Source of the DNA: Karstenula rhodostoma CBS 690.94
Lineage: Eukaryota; Ascomycota; Dothideomycetes; Pleosporales; Didymosphaeriaceae
Direction of reading: 5' to 3'
Length of the DNA: 64,000 nucleotides
Assembly: GCA_010093485.1 (NCBI GenBank)
Contig: MU001500.1
Location: forward strand, 1,250,198-1,314,197
How positions within the stretch are numbered: position 1 is the stretch's first letter; each line of letters starts with the position of its first letter. Below, one piece after another: positions 33,186 to 44,297 of this stretch. The notes beneath the pieces are model-generated. The model saw only the letters and a list, made by a program, of their open reading frames with translations. It was not told the DNA's origin and ran no database searches. The translations under genes and the position numbers were made by a program.

Positions 33186-33583
33186 ATGACTTGCTGCGGT
33201 AGGCTATTCCAAAATACTATGCATGCAACGTAGTTACTGACATGCTTTGCAGGACGTAACACCGGCGAGTGCGTTTGCGCCAAGGAGGCAACCTGCAGCT
33301 GTGGAAAGCAGCCCGCTCTCCAGTGCAGTACGTCCTCCATCCATCCCAAAGACACGATGACGTATGCTAACGAACCGCCACAGCATGCGGCAAGGCGGCT
33401 ACCGAGAACAAGCTGCCTACAAGCACCTGCCAGTGCGGAAAGCGTGCAGAGGGTGCGTTTCAACCATTTGATTTCCCCATACCGTGTCCATGTTTTGACT
33501 CTTCTCCAGACAGCTGCACGTGCGGCCGCTCCTCAGACAACGGCTCTTCGTCCCTCGAGACCGACTTCACGACCAAGAAATAA
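33186..33583 (+). CDS. Metallothionein-like Cys-rich peptide, 76 aa
   Basis: Four tiny exons (33186-33198, 33253-33327, 33384-33452, 33510-33583) join across introns of 54, 56 and 57 nt with canonical ends; all three introns are in phase 1. The product has 12 cysteines in six pairs: CC at the start, then CVC, CSC, CTC, CQC and CTC, with Gly/Lys spacers (CSCGKQ, CTCGKA, CQCGKR, CTCGRS) and no aromatic residue until a polar Ser/Thr/Asp tail with one Phe. This pattern matches fungal metallothionein-like proteins that chelate Cu(I)/Zn(II) in the cytosol. Metal specificity and inducibility are inferred. No single exon would be called as a gene by itself. Confidence 0.88.
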
Positions 33584-34469
33584 GCGGCTGAACGAGGTGC
33601 GTGGGTGACGGATGCATTGGGACTGGGGCGTTATGGCGTTTTGGCGGCGGATATGCGGCCTGAAGCAGTTTGCTGAGGCCTAGATTGGATATCTGGACGT
33701 TATGAGCATGAGGCAACCGTATCCGGATATTGTACCAGTAGCAAATGAACCAAGCCATCCGAGGTCAACTCGATTCGTATCGGCTCTTTATTTCTTTTCG
33801 TGATCTCTGGCCGGGCCCAGAAGACATTTGTTCAACACAATCAACCTGCCATGAACCTCGTCTGTACCATCAACTCTATGGTAGCTCCATCAGAACGAGC
33901 AATAAGCCGCCTTTCGACGGTGAAAGGCTGGTCAGTTCACCTTGCCACGGTATGCACATAGGCGCGATGCATGCTACGCGAGTGATTGTCGCGGTAACAT
34001 TTTCCTTGGACAACGACACAAGAACTCGGTGATGTCCAAGGCTTCCTGACAGATCAATGCCATGGAGCTGCCATCAATGGAACAAGAGCAAACGGAGTTA
34101 GACGGGGAACGCCCTGGAAAAGAGACGCGCATTGCGCCTCGACCACTCTTGGCAATCTCAATCTCTCCACCCGCTGCTCATCAAGCGCTCCCGTAGGTCC
34201 CGCATATGCATCCCGGCAAGCTGCAGCGTGCGCTCTCCTGTGTTTCCTAATGATTCAGCTCCCTCGCTGACCCGCGCGCGCCGTAATTAATCTTATGACT
34301 GACGAGTAATTCTGCTCTCTGCCCCTTTCGCTTGCCCCACGCTACGACGCACGCACCCCCTCGAGTACCTGAACCGAACCGCCAGACCGACGACCACCCG
34401 CGCCTCCACGCTGTCTGGCTACCTCTCCATCGGGAACCGCCCGCCGCAGGGCATCGCTCGACGCTCAAC
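33584..34469. other. Intergenic region and AP-2 alpha leader
   Basis: About 890 bp. The final 200 bp are C-rich pyrimidine leader sequence (for example CACGCACCCCC). Open frames on either strand are not convincing. Confidence 0.5.
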
Positions 34470-37400
34470 ATGGCTTCAGGATCTGGTGGCGGGAGTCTGT
34501 TCAGCCGGAACAACTCGGGCAATGTTCCGACGATGCGAGGCCTGGTCTCGTTCATTGCGGACCTCCGGAATGCAAGAGCGAGAGAGCTGGAAGAGAAGCG
34601 CATAAACAAGGAATTGGCAAACATACGACAGAAGTTCAGGGACGGCGGACTGAACGGCTACCAGAAGAAAAAATACGTCTGCAAGTTGCTGTACATATAC
34701 ATCCTGGGCTGGAACGTGGATTTCGGTCACCTCGAAGCCGTCAACCTCATCTCGGCCACGAAATACTCGGAGAAACAAATCGGTTACCTCGCCGTCACCC
34801 TCTTCTTGCACGAAGAGCACGAGCTGCTACACCTGGTCGTCAACAGCATACGGAAGGATCTTCTGGACCACAATGAGCTGAACAATTGCCTGGCATTGCA
34901 TGCGATTGCAAATGTGGGCGGGAAAGAGATGGGAGAGGCGCTCAGCGGCGACGTCCACCGGCTGCTGATCTCACCGTTAGTGCTACGTTAACTGGGAGGA
35001 GTCCGGGGGCTAACTGTCACAGGGCATCGAAAGCGTTCGTGAAGAAAAAGGCTGCGCTTACCCTATTGCGCTTGTACCGGAAGTACCCAAACATCGTTAT
35101 GAACGAATGGGCGGAACGGATAATATCGCTCATGGACGACCCAGATATGGGAGTCGCGCTCTCCGTCACCTCGTTGGTCATGGCTTTGGTTCAGGACAAC
35201 CAGGAACAGTACAAAGGAAGCTATGTGAAAGCAGCGAACAGGCTCAAACGGGTCGTCGTCGACGGCGAGTGCGCGGAGGGTTATTACTACTACAAAGTGC
35301 CGTGTCCGTGGATACAGGTCAAGCTGCTCAAATTGTTGCAGTACTACCCACCACCAGGTTCGTACAACAACAAGAATGACATGAGGAAACTGTGCTTACG
35401 AGTATCAACAGAAGACTCACATATCCGGAAGCTCATCCGCGAAGCACTGCAAAAGATCATGGACTCTGCACTTGAGATGCCGAAGAACGTACAGCAAAAC
35501 AACGCCCAGAATGCGGTGCTGTTTGAAGCTATTAACTTAGTCATTCATCTGGACACCGAACAAGATCTGATGGTACAAATTTCTACACGTTTAGGAAAGT
35601 TTATTGCATCCCGAGAGACAAATGTGCGATATCTAGGATTGGAAGCCATGACCCATCTAGCTGCGCGTGCTGAAACACTCGATCCTATCAAGAAGCACCA
35701 ATCCATCATTATTGGTTCATTAAGAGACAGGGACATCAGTGTGCGGCGGCAGGGTCTGGATCTCCTATACAGCATGTGTGACATGACGAACGCGCAAGCC
35801 ATTGTTCAGGAACTCCTACGATATCTTCAATCGGCCGACTACGCCATAAGAGAAGAGATGGTACTCAAGATAGCCATCCTGACCGAAAAGTACGCGACTG
35901 ATGTGCAATGGTATGTCGACATATCACTTCGACTTATCTCCATGGCCGGCGACCACGTCAGCGACGAAGTCTGGCAGCGCGTCACACAAATCGTTACAAA
36001 CAACGAGGAGCTTCAGGTATACGCAGCGCAGAACATCCTACAGTACGTCAAGTCCGATTGCCACGAAACCCTTGTCAAGATAGGTGGGTACCTGCTCGGA
36101 GAATTTGGTCACTTGATCGCAGACAGCAAGGGCTGCAGTCCAATTGAGCAGTACATGGCGTTGAATGGTAAGATGCGGGGTTGTTCATCGAGCACGAGAG
36201 CGATAATACTTTCATGTTTCGTAAAGTTTGTAAACCTGTTCCCCGAGATCAAGCCGCAGCTGCTGCAGACGTTCCGCGCATACAGTCACTCGCTGGATTC
36301 TGAACTGCAGCAACGCGCATGCGAATACCTTGCGATGGCGACTATGCCGACAGACGACCTGCTGCGGACCGTATGCGACGAAATGCCGCCTTTCCCTGAA
36401 AGAACATCAGCACTCTTGTCCCGGCTGCATCAAAAGCATGCCACTACGAGCGACAAACGCACTTGGGTGGTGGGTGGCAAGGATGCCAATACTGATATGA
36501 AGGAACTCAGCCTTGCGCACCAACCCACTGGATTAAAGAGGAGTTTCACAAACGCTACACCAAGAGATAGCGCACCAAGCGCGACAAATGGGACTAATGG
36601 CATAAACGCTCTTTCGAGCGACCTGGCCGGACTCGATATGAGCATCGACACGAACAAAGTCCTGAAGGCTCCGAATCTTGCGAGCGCTGCACACCTCAGT
36701 CCGGACTGGGAAATTGGGTACTATCGTCTGTTACTGCGGTCAGAAGGCGTGCTATACGAGGATGCACAGATTCAGATTGGCCTCCGCACAGAATACCGAG
36801 GGCAGCTCGGCTGCCTTATCTTCTACTTCGCCAACCGATCACCCTTCCCCATGGGCTCATTTACGACCACGCTCGACAACAGAGCGGCGGAAACCCTCAA
36901 AACAGATATCAAGGGCTTGCCAGACACGGTCATCTCGCCCGAGGGGCAGACCCAACAGACGATTATGTTCGAGGCGAAGAACGTCTTTGAAGATCCACCT
37001 ACCATCCGTATATCGTACCTTGCTGGCTCGCTCCAAGCTTTGACACTTCAACTGCCCGTGTATCTCCACAAGTACATGGACGCTGCCGAGCTTAGTGCTG
37101 AAGACTTCTTCAAAAGATGGAAACAAATTGGTGGTGCGCCACGCGAAGCCCAACGCATCTTTGGTCTCGTGAACAAGAACCGCACAATGAGCATGGAATT
37201 TGTGAGACGGGTAGTGCAGGGATTCAAATGGGGTATTTTGGACGGCGTCGATCCGAATCCCAAGAACCTTGTTGGTGCTACGGTGCTGCACACGACGGAT
37301 GGCAAGTTCGGGTGTCTGCTTAGACTGGAGCCGAACCTTGACACTCAGGTAAGAATCGTCGTGCAATCTCGGCGAATATGGCTAATGATTGTAGATGTTC

Positions 37401-37496
37401 CGCATCACTATTCGGGCGACTGATGAAGGTGTTCCGCCAGTCCTTATCAAGGCAATGGAAGAGCGCTTGTCGCAGGGTATCGAGGGCGTATTGTAG
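34470..37496 (+). CDS. apl3: AP-2 complex subunit alpha (alpha-adaptin), 977 aa
   Basis: Exons 34470-34975, 35023-37348 and 37395-37496 join across 47- and 46-nt introns (GTTAGT/ACAG with CTAAC, GTAAGA/GTAG). The N-terminus contains MRGLVSFIADLRNARARELE and KRINKELANIRQKF, diagnostic of alpha-adaptin, followed by the helical solenoid trunk (KYVCKLLYIYILGWNVDFGH, basic PIP2-binding YQKKK). A hinge of ~60 low-complexity residues leads to the appendage (ear) beta-sandwich and platform (GCLIFYFANRSPFPMGSF, DFFKRWKQIGG). AP-2 recruits cargo and clathrin at the plasma membrane during endocytosis; alpha forms one large chain with beta2, mu2 and sigma2. Length is normal and no defect is visible. Confidence 0.96.
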
Positions 37497-38310
37497 TAGA
37501 CCGACCGCGTCGATCTGTCGATCCAAATCGTCAACTCTTCGTTCGGGCTTTTTCGTGTAAACACATCTAGGGACGGGCGCGTAATGTTCTACAAAGCGGT
37601 GGGATGTTGTCATGTGCTTTTGCGTGCATATGCGTGGAGCGATATGACGAAAAGCTACGGTGGATGGCCGGCGGTGGGAGAAGCATACCCTTGGACAGAT
37701 ATGTTGAATTGTGAAACCTTTTGTGTGCAGCGGACCGCGATGTGAGGCTACGGCGACAAGGCGATTCGTGCCAAAGCAGCCGTGCCTGCTCTACGCATTC
37801 TTGAGCAGCCCTGCTTGGAGCCAATGCTCAAGGACGCGGGTGTGAAGGGCGCAGCGCAGCGGCTACTCCCACGCTAGGTGCGGCTTTCACTCAGCCACAC
37901 CGTCGTGTTCGTTTCGAGAGAACGCCTGCAGCCCCTAAGTTCTCGGCTCGCAGTACTCCCTTGTTGTCGTGTACATAGCAATTGGTCCTACCTTCAATCT
38001 AATCTTCTAAAGTGCAGGCGCCATAAGAGTTGTGGCAGGAACACAAAAGGGCGCAGGTGCGAGTCACAACCACGGTTCGCGCTGTCACCATTCGACTACA
38101 ACCCTTCAGATCCATACTTAACATACAACGCATGCGAGCCGCAGCATCTACGCATCAAGTCACAAAAAATAGATCACTCTGAAAACACCTACATCGCATC
38201 GTTATCTCTTGCACGCAGGTTCCGACACGCCAGAAGAACCGGTGTAGACACTCACACCAAGCACCGACATACCTCCGACATCCCGCACACCAGCCTCTCC
38301 ACCGCCCACC
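37497..38310. other. Intergenic region
   Basis: 3' flank of AP-2 alpha and promoter of the NADAR gene. An open frame at 37878-38435 overlaps the real start in another frame and has no family features. Confidence 0.5.
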
Positions 38311-38994
38311 ATGGCAGAGTCTCACAAAGCCCAACCCCAGTCTCGGAGAGACGGTCCCGTATACTTCTGGAAACCAGAGCAGGAACACGGGTATCTAGGC
38401 CAGTGGTTCCGGAGCCCGTGGACGCACGAGGGTGACACGTACAAGACGGCGGAGATGTGGATGATGGTTGGGAAGGCGAGGCTGTTTGAGGATGAGGTGC
38501 GTTCTTCCTTTTGTGCACCGCTTGAGCTGGCTGACGATAGGGCCGCGCAGGATGTCGCGCAGGAGATTCTCGCGGCGGATAACCCGCGGAAGCAGAAGGC
38601 GCTCGGCCGCAAGGTGAGGGACTTTGACGAGAAGGTGTGGAATAAGAGTGGGTTTCTTCCCTCTCTGTCTATGTATTGCCGAGTGGTGCTGACGTAGTGT
38701 GCGGCAGACAGGATGCGCATCGTCGAGGAGGGCAACTACTACAAGTTCACGATATCAGAAGGTGGCGGGAATCTGAGGGCGATGCTGTTCGCGACGGGAG
38801 AGAGGGAGCTGGTGGAGGCGAGCCCGATGGATCGGATTTGGGGTGTGGGGTTTGCGGAGAAGAATGCTGGACAGAATCGGGCGAGGTGGGGACAGAATCT
38901 GTTGGGGAAGGCGCTGATGAATGTTAGGGCGAGGTTGAGAGAGGAGAGCGCGCAAAAGGGCAAGACTGAAGGCGGTGAAGAGAAGAAGCTGTAA
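38311..38994 (+). CDS. NADAR (YbiA/DUF1768) domain protein, 189 aa
   Basis: Exons 38311-38496, 38551-38647 and 38708-38994. The domain starts with PVYFWKPEQEHGYLGQWF and SPWTHEGDTYKTAEMWMM and ends with the conserved ASPMDRIWGVGF and RWGQNLLGKALMNVR. NADAR proteins are N-glycosidases; bacterial YbiA removes damaged riboflavin intermediates and other members act on ADP-ribose-linked products. The first intron (38497-38550, GTGCGT...GCGCAG) is 54 nt with no in-frame stop; I splice it because FEDE joined to DVAQEILAADNP restores the normal spacing. The C-terminus is a short charged tail (KTEGGEEKKL). Cytosolic; the fungal substrate is unknown. Confidence 0.88.
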
Positions 38995-39190
38995 CTGGTG
39001 ATGAGCATGGTGGTACGGCGCGTTCTAGTATTGCTTTTCTCTTTCACGCCGTCCGGAAGTCCAAAAAGGGCTTAATAACAAAAGAACAGTTATCTCTTTA
39101 ACTCAAATTACTTACTTTTTGTTATATCTGATATCTTCCTCATCTTTCACCTCGCCTTGGAGACCAAATAAAAAGGTCGTCCAAAATAGC

Positions 39191-39371
39191 AAAAAGACAA
39201 ACGCCTCTTTACGAATCGAACTCGACACCGCAGCTGATACCCCGGCCACCCTTATTGGATGACCCCAGCAACACGCCCAGGAAGTGTCCTAGAAGTGGCA
39301 TCCCTCGTTGCTGGTCCCGTTCAGTTCCTAGGGCAAGTCCGGCGACTCTACCACTACGCCACACAGAGGTG
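39191..39371 (-). ncRNA. Candidate Pol III-transcribed tRNA-like structured RNA (~180 nt)
   Basis: On the minus strand a tRNA-type A box (TGGCGTAGTGG, 39351-39361) closes a perfect 4-bp D-stem-like helix (GGCG/CGCC). A B box (GTTCGATTC, 39213-39221) follows ~130 nt later, and a TTTTT terminator (39191-39195) comes 17 nt after that. The presumed ends CACCTCT (39365-39371) and AGAGGCG (39202-39208) pair at 6 of 7 positions, like an acceptor stem. Between the boxes is an 8-bp stem (CCAGCAAC 39307-39314 with GTTGCTGG 39265-39272, plus strand coordinates). Box spacing is too long for a normal tRNA and no anticodon arm is evident, so a tRNA-derived SINE head or another Pol III RNA is possible. Identity unknown. 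Confidence 0.5.
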
Positions 39372-39619
39372 ACTTGGAACCGACCCGCTGCGGATCAATT
39401 GAATGATGAAATAAAGATGCTGGAAGTGATATATATAGGTGAGGGCGGAAGGTGGGGTATATCGCGAGTGAGAGGTGCAAACGCGAGCGGCAGGCGCGTG
39501 CGAGGTGAGAGGTACGCAGTGTCGGTTTAGGACAGGTGAATGACGGACGGACGTGGAGCGAGTGAGAAGCTCCCTAGCCCGCGGCAACCGCAGGAATTGT
39601 CTATTATGTGTCCAACCGC
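39372..39619. other. Short spacer downstream of the Zn2Cys6 regulator
   Basis: Likely 3' UTR of the minus-strand regulator and the upstream region of the Pol III candidate. Nothing else was recognised. Confidence 0.4.
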
Positions 39620-41612
39620 TCACCACAGCAGCGTCTCCTCTCGCCCTGGCCTTTTAGCAAGCCAGTCGTCCCACGTCTGTATCTCCACACGTGCCTGGTT
39701 TGTTTCTGTAAAGGCCACGTTTGCCCCGTACATCTTGTTGCTGAGCGCTGTTTCCGGCGACGCTCCTTCGATCTCCAGTGTCCCGTGCCGGTCGCTAGCT
39801 TCCAGTCCTAGTATCAACTCGCAGAGTGCCGCTGCAAATTTGCTGTTGTGTAAGACCTCCTGCTGTGGGTATTGGCGTAGTAAGTGTACAACCTGCTTGC
39901 GTTGCTCTGGGGTTATGCCGCTGATATTTGCTAGGATAAGCAGGGGCGTTGTGGTCGGTAAACTAGGAATGAAATCGGATGGGTTTTCGGACCGCGTTTG
40001 CGAGATGGGTTCGTGGAGGATGGATTCGGCGAGAGTCAGCGCTTGCTCGAAGTGGATCGACAGGGCCTCCTGTTCGTCTGGCATCGATTTCGTGACCTGT
40101 GTGACCTCACAATACATGTCTTGGACATGTGATGGAGAGTTGCTGGGGCTGTCTCGAAGTAAAATGCCCCCGCGGCGTCGCTGGTATGCCAATCCCCTCG
40201 CTGAGCCCTCTGATGCCGCGAGGACTGGATGGTAAGAGAGCATATTGTCGACAGGACTGTCGAGAAATAGAGGAAAGCACGTTGCGTGATACATCCGAAG
40301 CACGTCTACAGCCTTTTTCTGTGACTTTATCGGTGTAGTATTCGAACCGAAGCACGTGCACTCTGCGAATGTGTCTAGCACGAATGCGTCGATTGCCGTG
40401 CTCAGTTCCTGGTAGGATCGGAGGTAAGGCTGTTGGCGACGGATCAACGCCGAGAGGACGCTCTCTTCGCCGTGCAGTACCAGACGCGCAACCTCAGGTG
40501 CGTTCCGCTGTGACAGCGCCATCAGCCCGTTGAGTAGAGATTTGATCGCTCTTCCGGCATAGCTGAGATTCGCAGGCGTGGCTCGAGAGGGGCGACATCT
40601 CCCGTGTTTGCATTTCCTAGAGGAAGCCGGGATGGAGGGCGCACTATAAGTTCTCCAAGTGATATATGCGCTTGCATCATTCAGAAGTTCCGGTCCGTTG
40701 GAACCTCCGCTACTATTGAGGAGTTGAGCTGTGACCTCGAGACAGGCAACGACCGAGAGCAGATCATAGTAGGGGACCAGTGCGTCGTCGAAAGTAGATG
40801 GTACAACGTTCGTGCTACTCTGCTTCGTAGATTTAGAGGTTGTGGACCCAGTGGGTGTCTTTCTTATTTCGTGAAGCTCCTGAATCAAGTGTTTGGCCGC
40901 GCTGAGATGGATCGCGGCGTCCGAGTACAGTCCCTGGAAGCTACAGAGATAAGTGAAGACGACACTAGTTGTCAAGGCTCGCCAATTCTGTTCCTGGCCG
41001 CTGGATGGAGTTCTTGGGCGGACAAGATGGTTGATAGCAGCGTTGATCTGTTGTAGTGCAAACGTTCCTCCATTTTGGGCAGTGATATCTGCAGTTCCGG
41101 TAGAGGCTTCGTGCACTGCTCCCAGAGCCACCACAGCGTGCCATATCGTAGAGTCTAGGTGACATGCTCGTGGTATGTACGTGAGCCAGAATTCGGCCTC
41201 GAACACACCTGCAATCGTGGGTGCAGTGATGTCCAGAAAGTAGCGAAAACTCCGGAGCTCTTGATCGTTCTTCTTGGGCAGAGCAACTCTTAGTTGCTTG
41301 GGTAGTGACTTTAGGCTGGTACTTGATGTGTCTTGTTGAGATCCAGATCGGGGGCGCCTTGGATTTGTGGGCTGGTATCCGTCACATTTCCTCCCAGTCG
41401 ATACGCAACGATTGCATTCGGGCTTTTGCTCGTCGCATCGGATTCTTCGAACCCTAATCAGCGTTAATGCCTTCGGCAAATCATGGACGAAAGACGTGCG
41501 GGGATGCTCACTTGCATGTAATGCATCCAGTCTTCCCCCTCCGAAACCGACGCGGACGCTCTGGGTTGCATTCAACTATCCGATACTCTTGCGTATGTGT
41601 TCCTCCAGACAT
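39620..41612 (-). CDS. Zn2Cys6 fungal transcription factor, 644 aa
   Basis: Exon 1 (41512-41612) and exon 2 (39620-41453) join across a 58-nt intron (GTGAGC...GATTAG) that lies inside the zinc cluster, a common place in this family. The spliced cluster is complete: C30-x2-C33-x6-C40-x6-C47-x2-C50-x6-C57 (GCITCKVRRIRCDEQKPE then CNRCVSTGRKCDGYQP). The rest is a fungal-specific trans domain of the Fungal_trans_2 type (helical, EAEFWLTYIPRACHLDSTIW near the start). It is a nuclear DNA-binding regulator that probably recognises CGG half-sites; the target pathway is not evident from neighbours. A TATATA element lies about 90 nt upstream of the ATG. Confidence 0.9.
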
Positions 41613-42998
41613 TGCGATATCCTATCCAAAGTTGTCAAGCCACGCAAACATGTAGGTTGAGAGAGCCTCAAATCTCGTCACATATGACGAACCGCAGGCA
41701 GCATATATACCAACCAAGCGCATCCCAAGAAGTATGATGGACTTCCATATTTACTTATTGGCGGTAGAGACTGTAGACGGCGCGCACGACTCACCCCGCT
41801 GCTTCCGCTATTTGATATAGCTCGGGCTGTGCCGGAGCTGTCCACCTCTTCACCGTTTATGTGCGCTGACTAAGTTGACAGGGAGGACTTCGTGTAGTGC
41901 AGCGATGCTGCCAGTAGGCTGTGACAAATACACGTGTACTGAAGGGCTAAAGGGCTGTGTGTATTCCTCTCGATATCACGTAAAGGAACTGTGGCCCCCA
42001 TCTAACTAGATCGGAAGAAAGTGCGCTTGGAAACCTCCCGGAAGGGACAACCGAGGTGGCCAATGAAGGAAGTTGTCGACGCGCGACTACACTTGATTGG
42101 TCGATTTGAGAACCCAACCAACTTCAGCTGCCAGACATCGCGAGTTTTCTTTCAAAGCCTCAACATGACAAATGTATAGGGCTGGATTACCGGTATACAT
42201 ATGTCTTTCAGCCTCCAGCGCACAGCGCGTCACTGCACTTCCAACCGACCCACTTCACGGATGCTATACGTGCAAACTACGCTTGGCATACTGAAGACTG
42301 TTCTGTATAGTCGGGTAGGGTCAGGTGTCATCCTCCAAGAGTGCATAGAATACGAACATGATGGTCCTACATCCCCGAGTTCTGTTCGCGGAGCGGTGTA
42401 AGACTCGGTTACAAGGAAGTAGGCCCTTGGCTTGCATTCCAGACCCAAAGTACTCAGCTCTTGCGCCTTTGTATACTTTGACAACCAAGCGAACGGGCCA
42501 ATTGCTTTCCATTTACGGTCTAATTCATTGAGGGTGATGGTTGGCAAGGAGAGTGCGTATGTCTACTTTGAACGTCTTTCGGTCTCACAACGGGGAGCTC
42601 TACTATTATCTGACACGGTATGAAGGAGCTTCACACCTTCGGAGGTTAATATCTACACCCACATCCACCATGGTATCAAAATGCCTACTTGAGCCGGATA
42701 CTATCTATCCACCTTATGCGACAGTTTCTTTTCCCACAAATCCATCGATATAGTACGCCCGATCCGCCTTCAAGTATCGTAATTCGGTTATTCGACCGGC
42801 GCAGGCCGCGCTGCCCTCGGACAGTATCCTGTCCTCTACACCATACCACCGCACATAGCCCGCTGATGGTTCAAGCCACCCAAAACACACGCTCGACCTC
42901 CATCATTCCGTGGTCGACGGGTCTCACTGCGCGAGGGGAAGGATGACGCGTCGCAGGGTAGTTTGATTAATTCTTTGGTTACTCTTCACTACCGGTAC
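41613..42998. other. Intergenic region, 1.4 kb
   Basis: Promoter of the Zn2Cys6 gene and 3' flank of the next minus-strand gene. All open frames are under 110 codons and overlap each other; I see no splice pattern linking them. Confidence 0.5.
41702..41709 (-). promoter_or_regulatory. TATA box of the Zn2Cys6 gene
   Basis: Minus strand TATATATG, about 90 nt before the ATG. Confidence 0.5.
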
Positions 42999-44297
42999 CT
43001 ATTCTTCTTCATCCGCTTTGAATGCTACTCTCTTGTTCTTGTTTTTCTCCTTCTTGGGCTCTATCGTCTTGGGTGCGGTTGCAGGAATCGCGGCGGCGGC
43101 ATCGAGATCATCCTCGTTATCGGACATCAAGTCTATCAAATTCGCTGCCTCGGTCGTCGTCATCTGCACTTCGCCAGATTGCGCGGCCATTTCTGACAGC
43201 CACGCTGCGTCATCGTCTTCCGAGTCTTCTTCTTCCTCTTCCTCTACCTCTTCCACTTCCCCTTGTTTGGCCTCTCCTTTCCGGGCCACCTTCTCGGCCT
43301 TCTGAGTCGCCTTCTCAGCTTCCCTCTCGGTCCAGTGTTTCTTGATAGGCTTCTGGGCACGAGCAGCCCGCTGGGCACGCGCTTTGAGACCTGACACAAT
43401 AGCCAGGACTGTGGCCAGTAATATGCCCAGTGCGACCAAAGCAGAGTTCCGAGGATCATCGTACACCTTCTGCTTCGAGATGGTCCACTGCTCCACAAAA
43501 TCATGTCTCAGCGAGCCAATCCTGCCGTATTGGTCGAATCTCCTCCGCCAGATGAACCGGTACGGGGTCCGGTACGGCGAGCCGGCTTCGTACACGCCCT
43601 CATCGGGACACTTCCAGGTCTTCCGCGTGCATTCCTTCTCCTGGTCTGCTTCAGGCCCCATATGATCTCCGAGAGAGGTAGACAGGTCGGCGTAGACCTT
43701 CTCCGCAGGTTGAATCTCAATCTCGTCGATCGTGTACGAGCGGTCGGCCTCGTTGGACCAGCCTCCCTCGTTTTGGTCGCGCATGGAGACTTGCACAACT
43801 TCCTGTTCTTGGGGGTCCAGGAGGAAGTCGGCGCCATCACTGCCGAGCCCCATGACACGGAAGCGCAGGGCAGGCTGGTGGTTGTAGTACGGCGGGCCGC
43901 CCGTCGGGTCGCCCTCGACCAGTCTGTCATAGTCCAGCTCCAGCCGCTGGCCGCGAACATGGTGCCTCCCCTCCTCGCTGCCCTCGGCGATGGCTAAGAT
44001 GGCATCGTTCTTGATGTCGTCGGGCACGTGGTAGGCGGATAGATGCGGCGGGATGTAGTAGTTTTGCAGCGGCAGGAACGGCGTGCCGTCAAGGAGGAGC
44101 GTCTTGTTGTCTGCGGAGAGCTCGAACTTGAGCAGAAGCGCGTGTGGTGGGCGGCTGGCGTCTCTGGAGGGATAGCCGCGCGTGGAGAGCTTGACGATTG
44201 CGCTGCGCTGCGGCTGCAGCCACGTTACCGAGGAGGCGGCGGCTGTGGAGCCAGCGTGCGTGAGGATGGCGAGAGCGAGAAGGAAAGGCGCAATCAT
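42999..44297 (-). CDS. Type I membrane protein with acidic/basic tail, 432 aa, probably ER
   Basis: A single exon encodes a signal peptide (MIAPFLLALAILTHAGSTAAA), a lumenal beta-rich domain of about 260 residues with LLLDGTPFLPLQNYYIPPHL and FRVMGLGSDGADFLLD, a membrane helix (SALVALGILLATVLAIVSGL, about residues 290-310) and a cytosolic tail. The tail starts basic, passes through an acidic Glu/Asp run with a DDDAAWLSEM motif, and ends KKEKNKNKRVAFKADEEE. A lone Cys pair (KECTRKTWKC) in the lumenal part could form a disulfide. I recognise it as a conserved fungal membrane protein of unknown function (DUF7728-like, from memory), and cannot name a role. Confidence 0.85.
   Translation of the reverse strand: MIAPFLLALAILTHAGSTAAASSVTWLQPQRSAIVKLSTRGYPSRDASRPPHALLLKFELSADNKTLLLDGTPFLPLQNYYIPPHLSAYHVPDDIKNDAILAIAEGSEEGRHHVRGQRLELDYDRLVEGDPTGGPPYYNHQPALRFRVMGLGSDGADFLLDPQEQEVVQVSMRDQNEGGWSNEADRSYTIDEIEIQPAEKVYADLSTSLGDHMGPEADQEKECTRKTWKCPDEGVYEAGSPYRTPYRFIWRRRFDQYGRIGSLRHDFVEQWTISKQKVYDDPRNSALVALGILLATVLAIVSGLKARAQRAARAQKPIKKHWTEREAEKATQKAEKVARKGEAKQGEVEEVEEEEEEDSEDDDAAWLSEMAAQSGEVQMTTTEAANLIDLMSDNEDDLDAAAAIPATAPKTIEPKKEKNKNKRVAFKADEEE

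Noticed and set aside
39191..39371. Ordinary intron-containing tRNA
   Set aside because: No anticodon stem-loop can be drawn with an intron at position 37/38, the T-stem has mismatches, and three extra bases separate the acceptor-like arm from the A box.
43503..43997. 164-codon plus-strand frame antisense to the ER membrane protein
   Set aside because: Shadow of a well-supported single-exon gene with signal peptide and membrane helix on the other strand.
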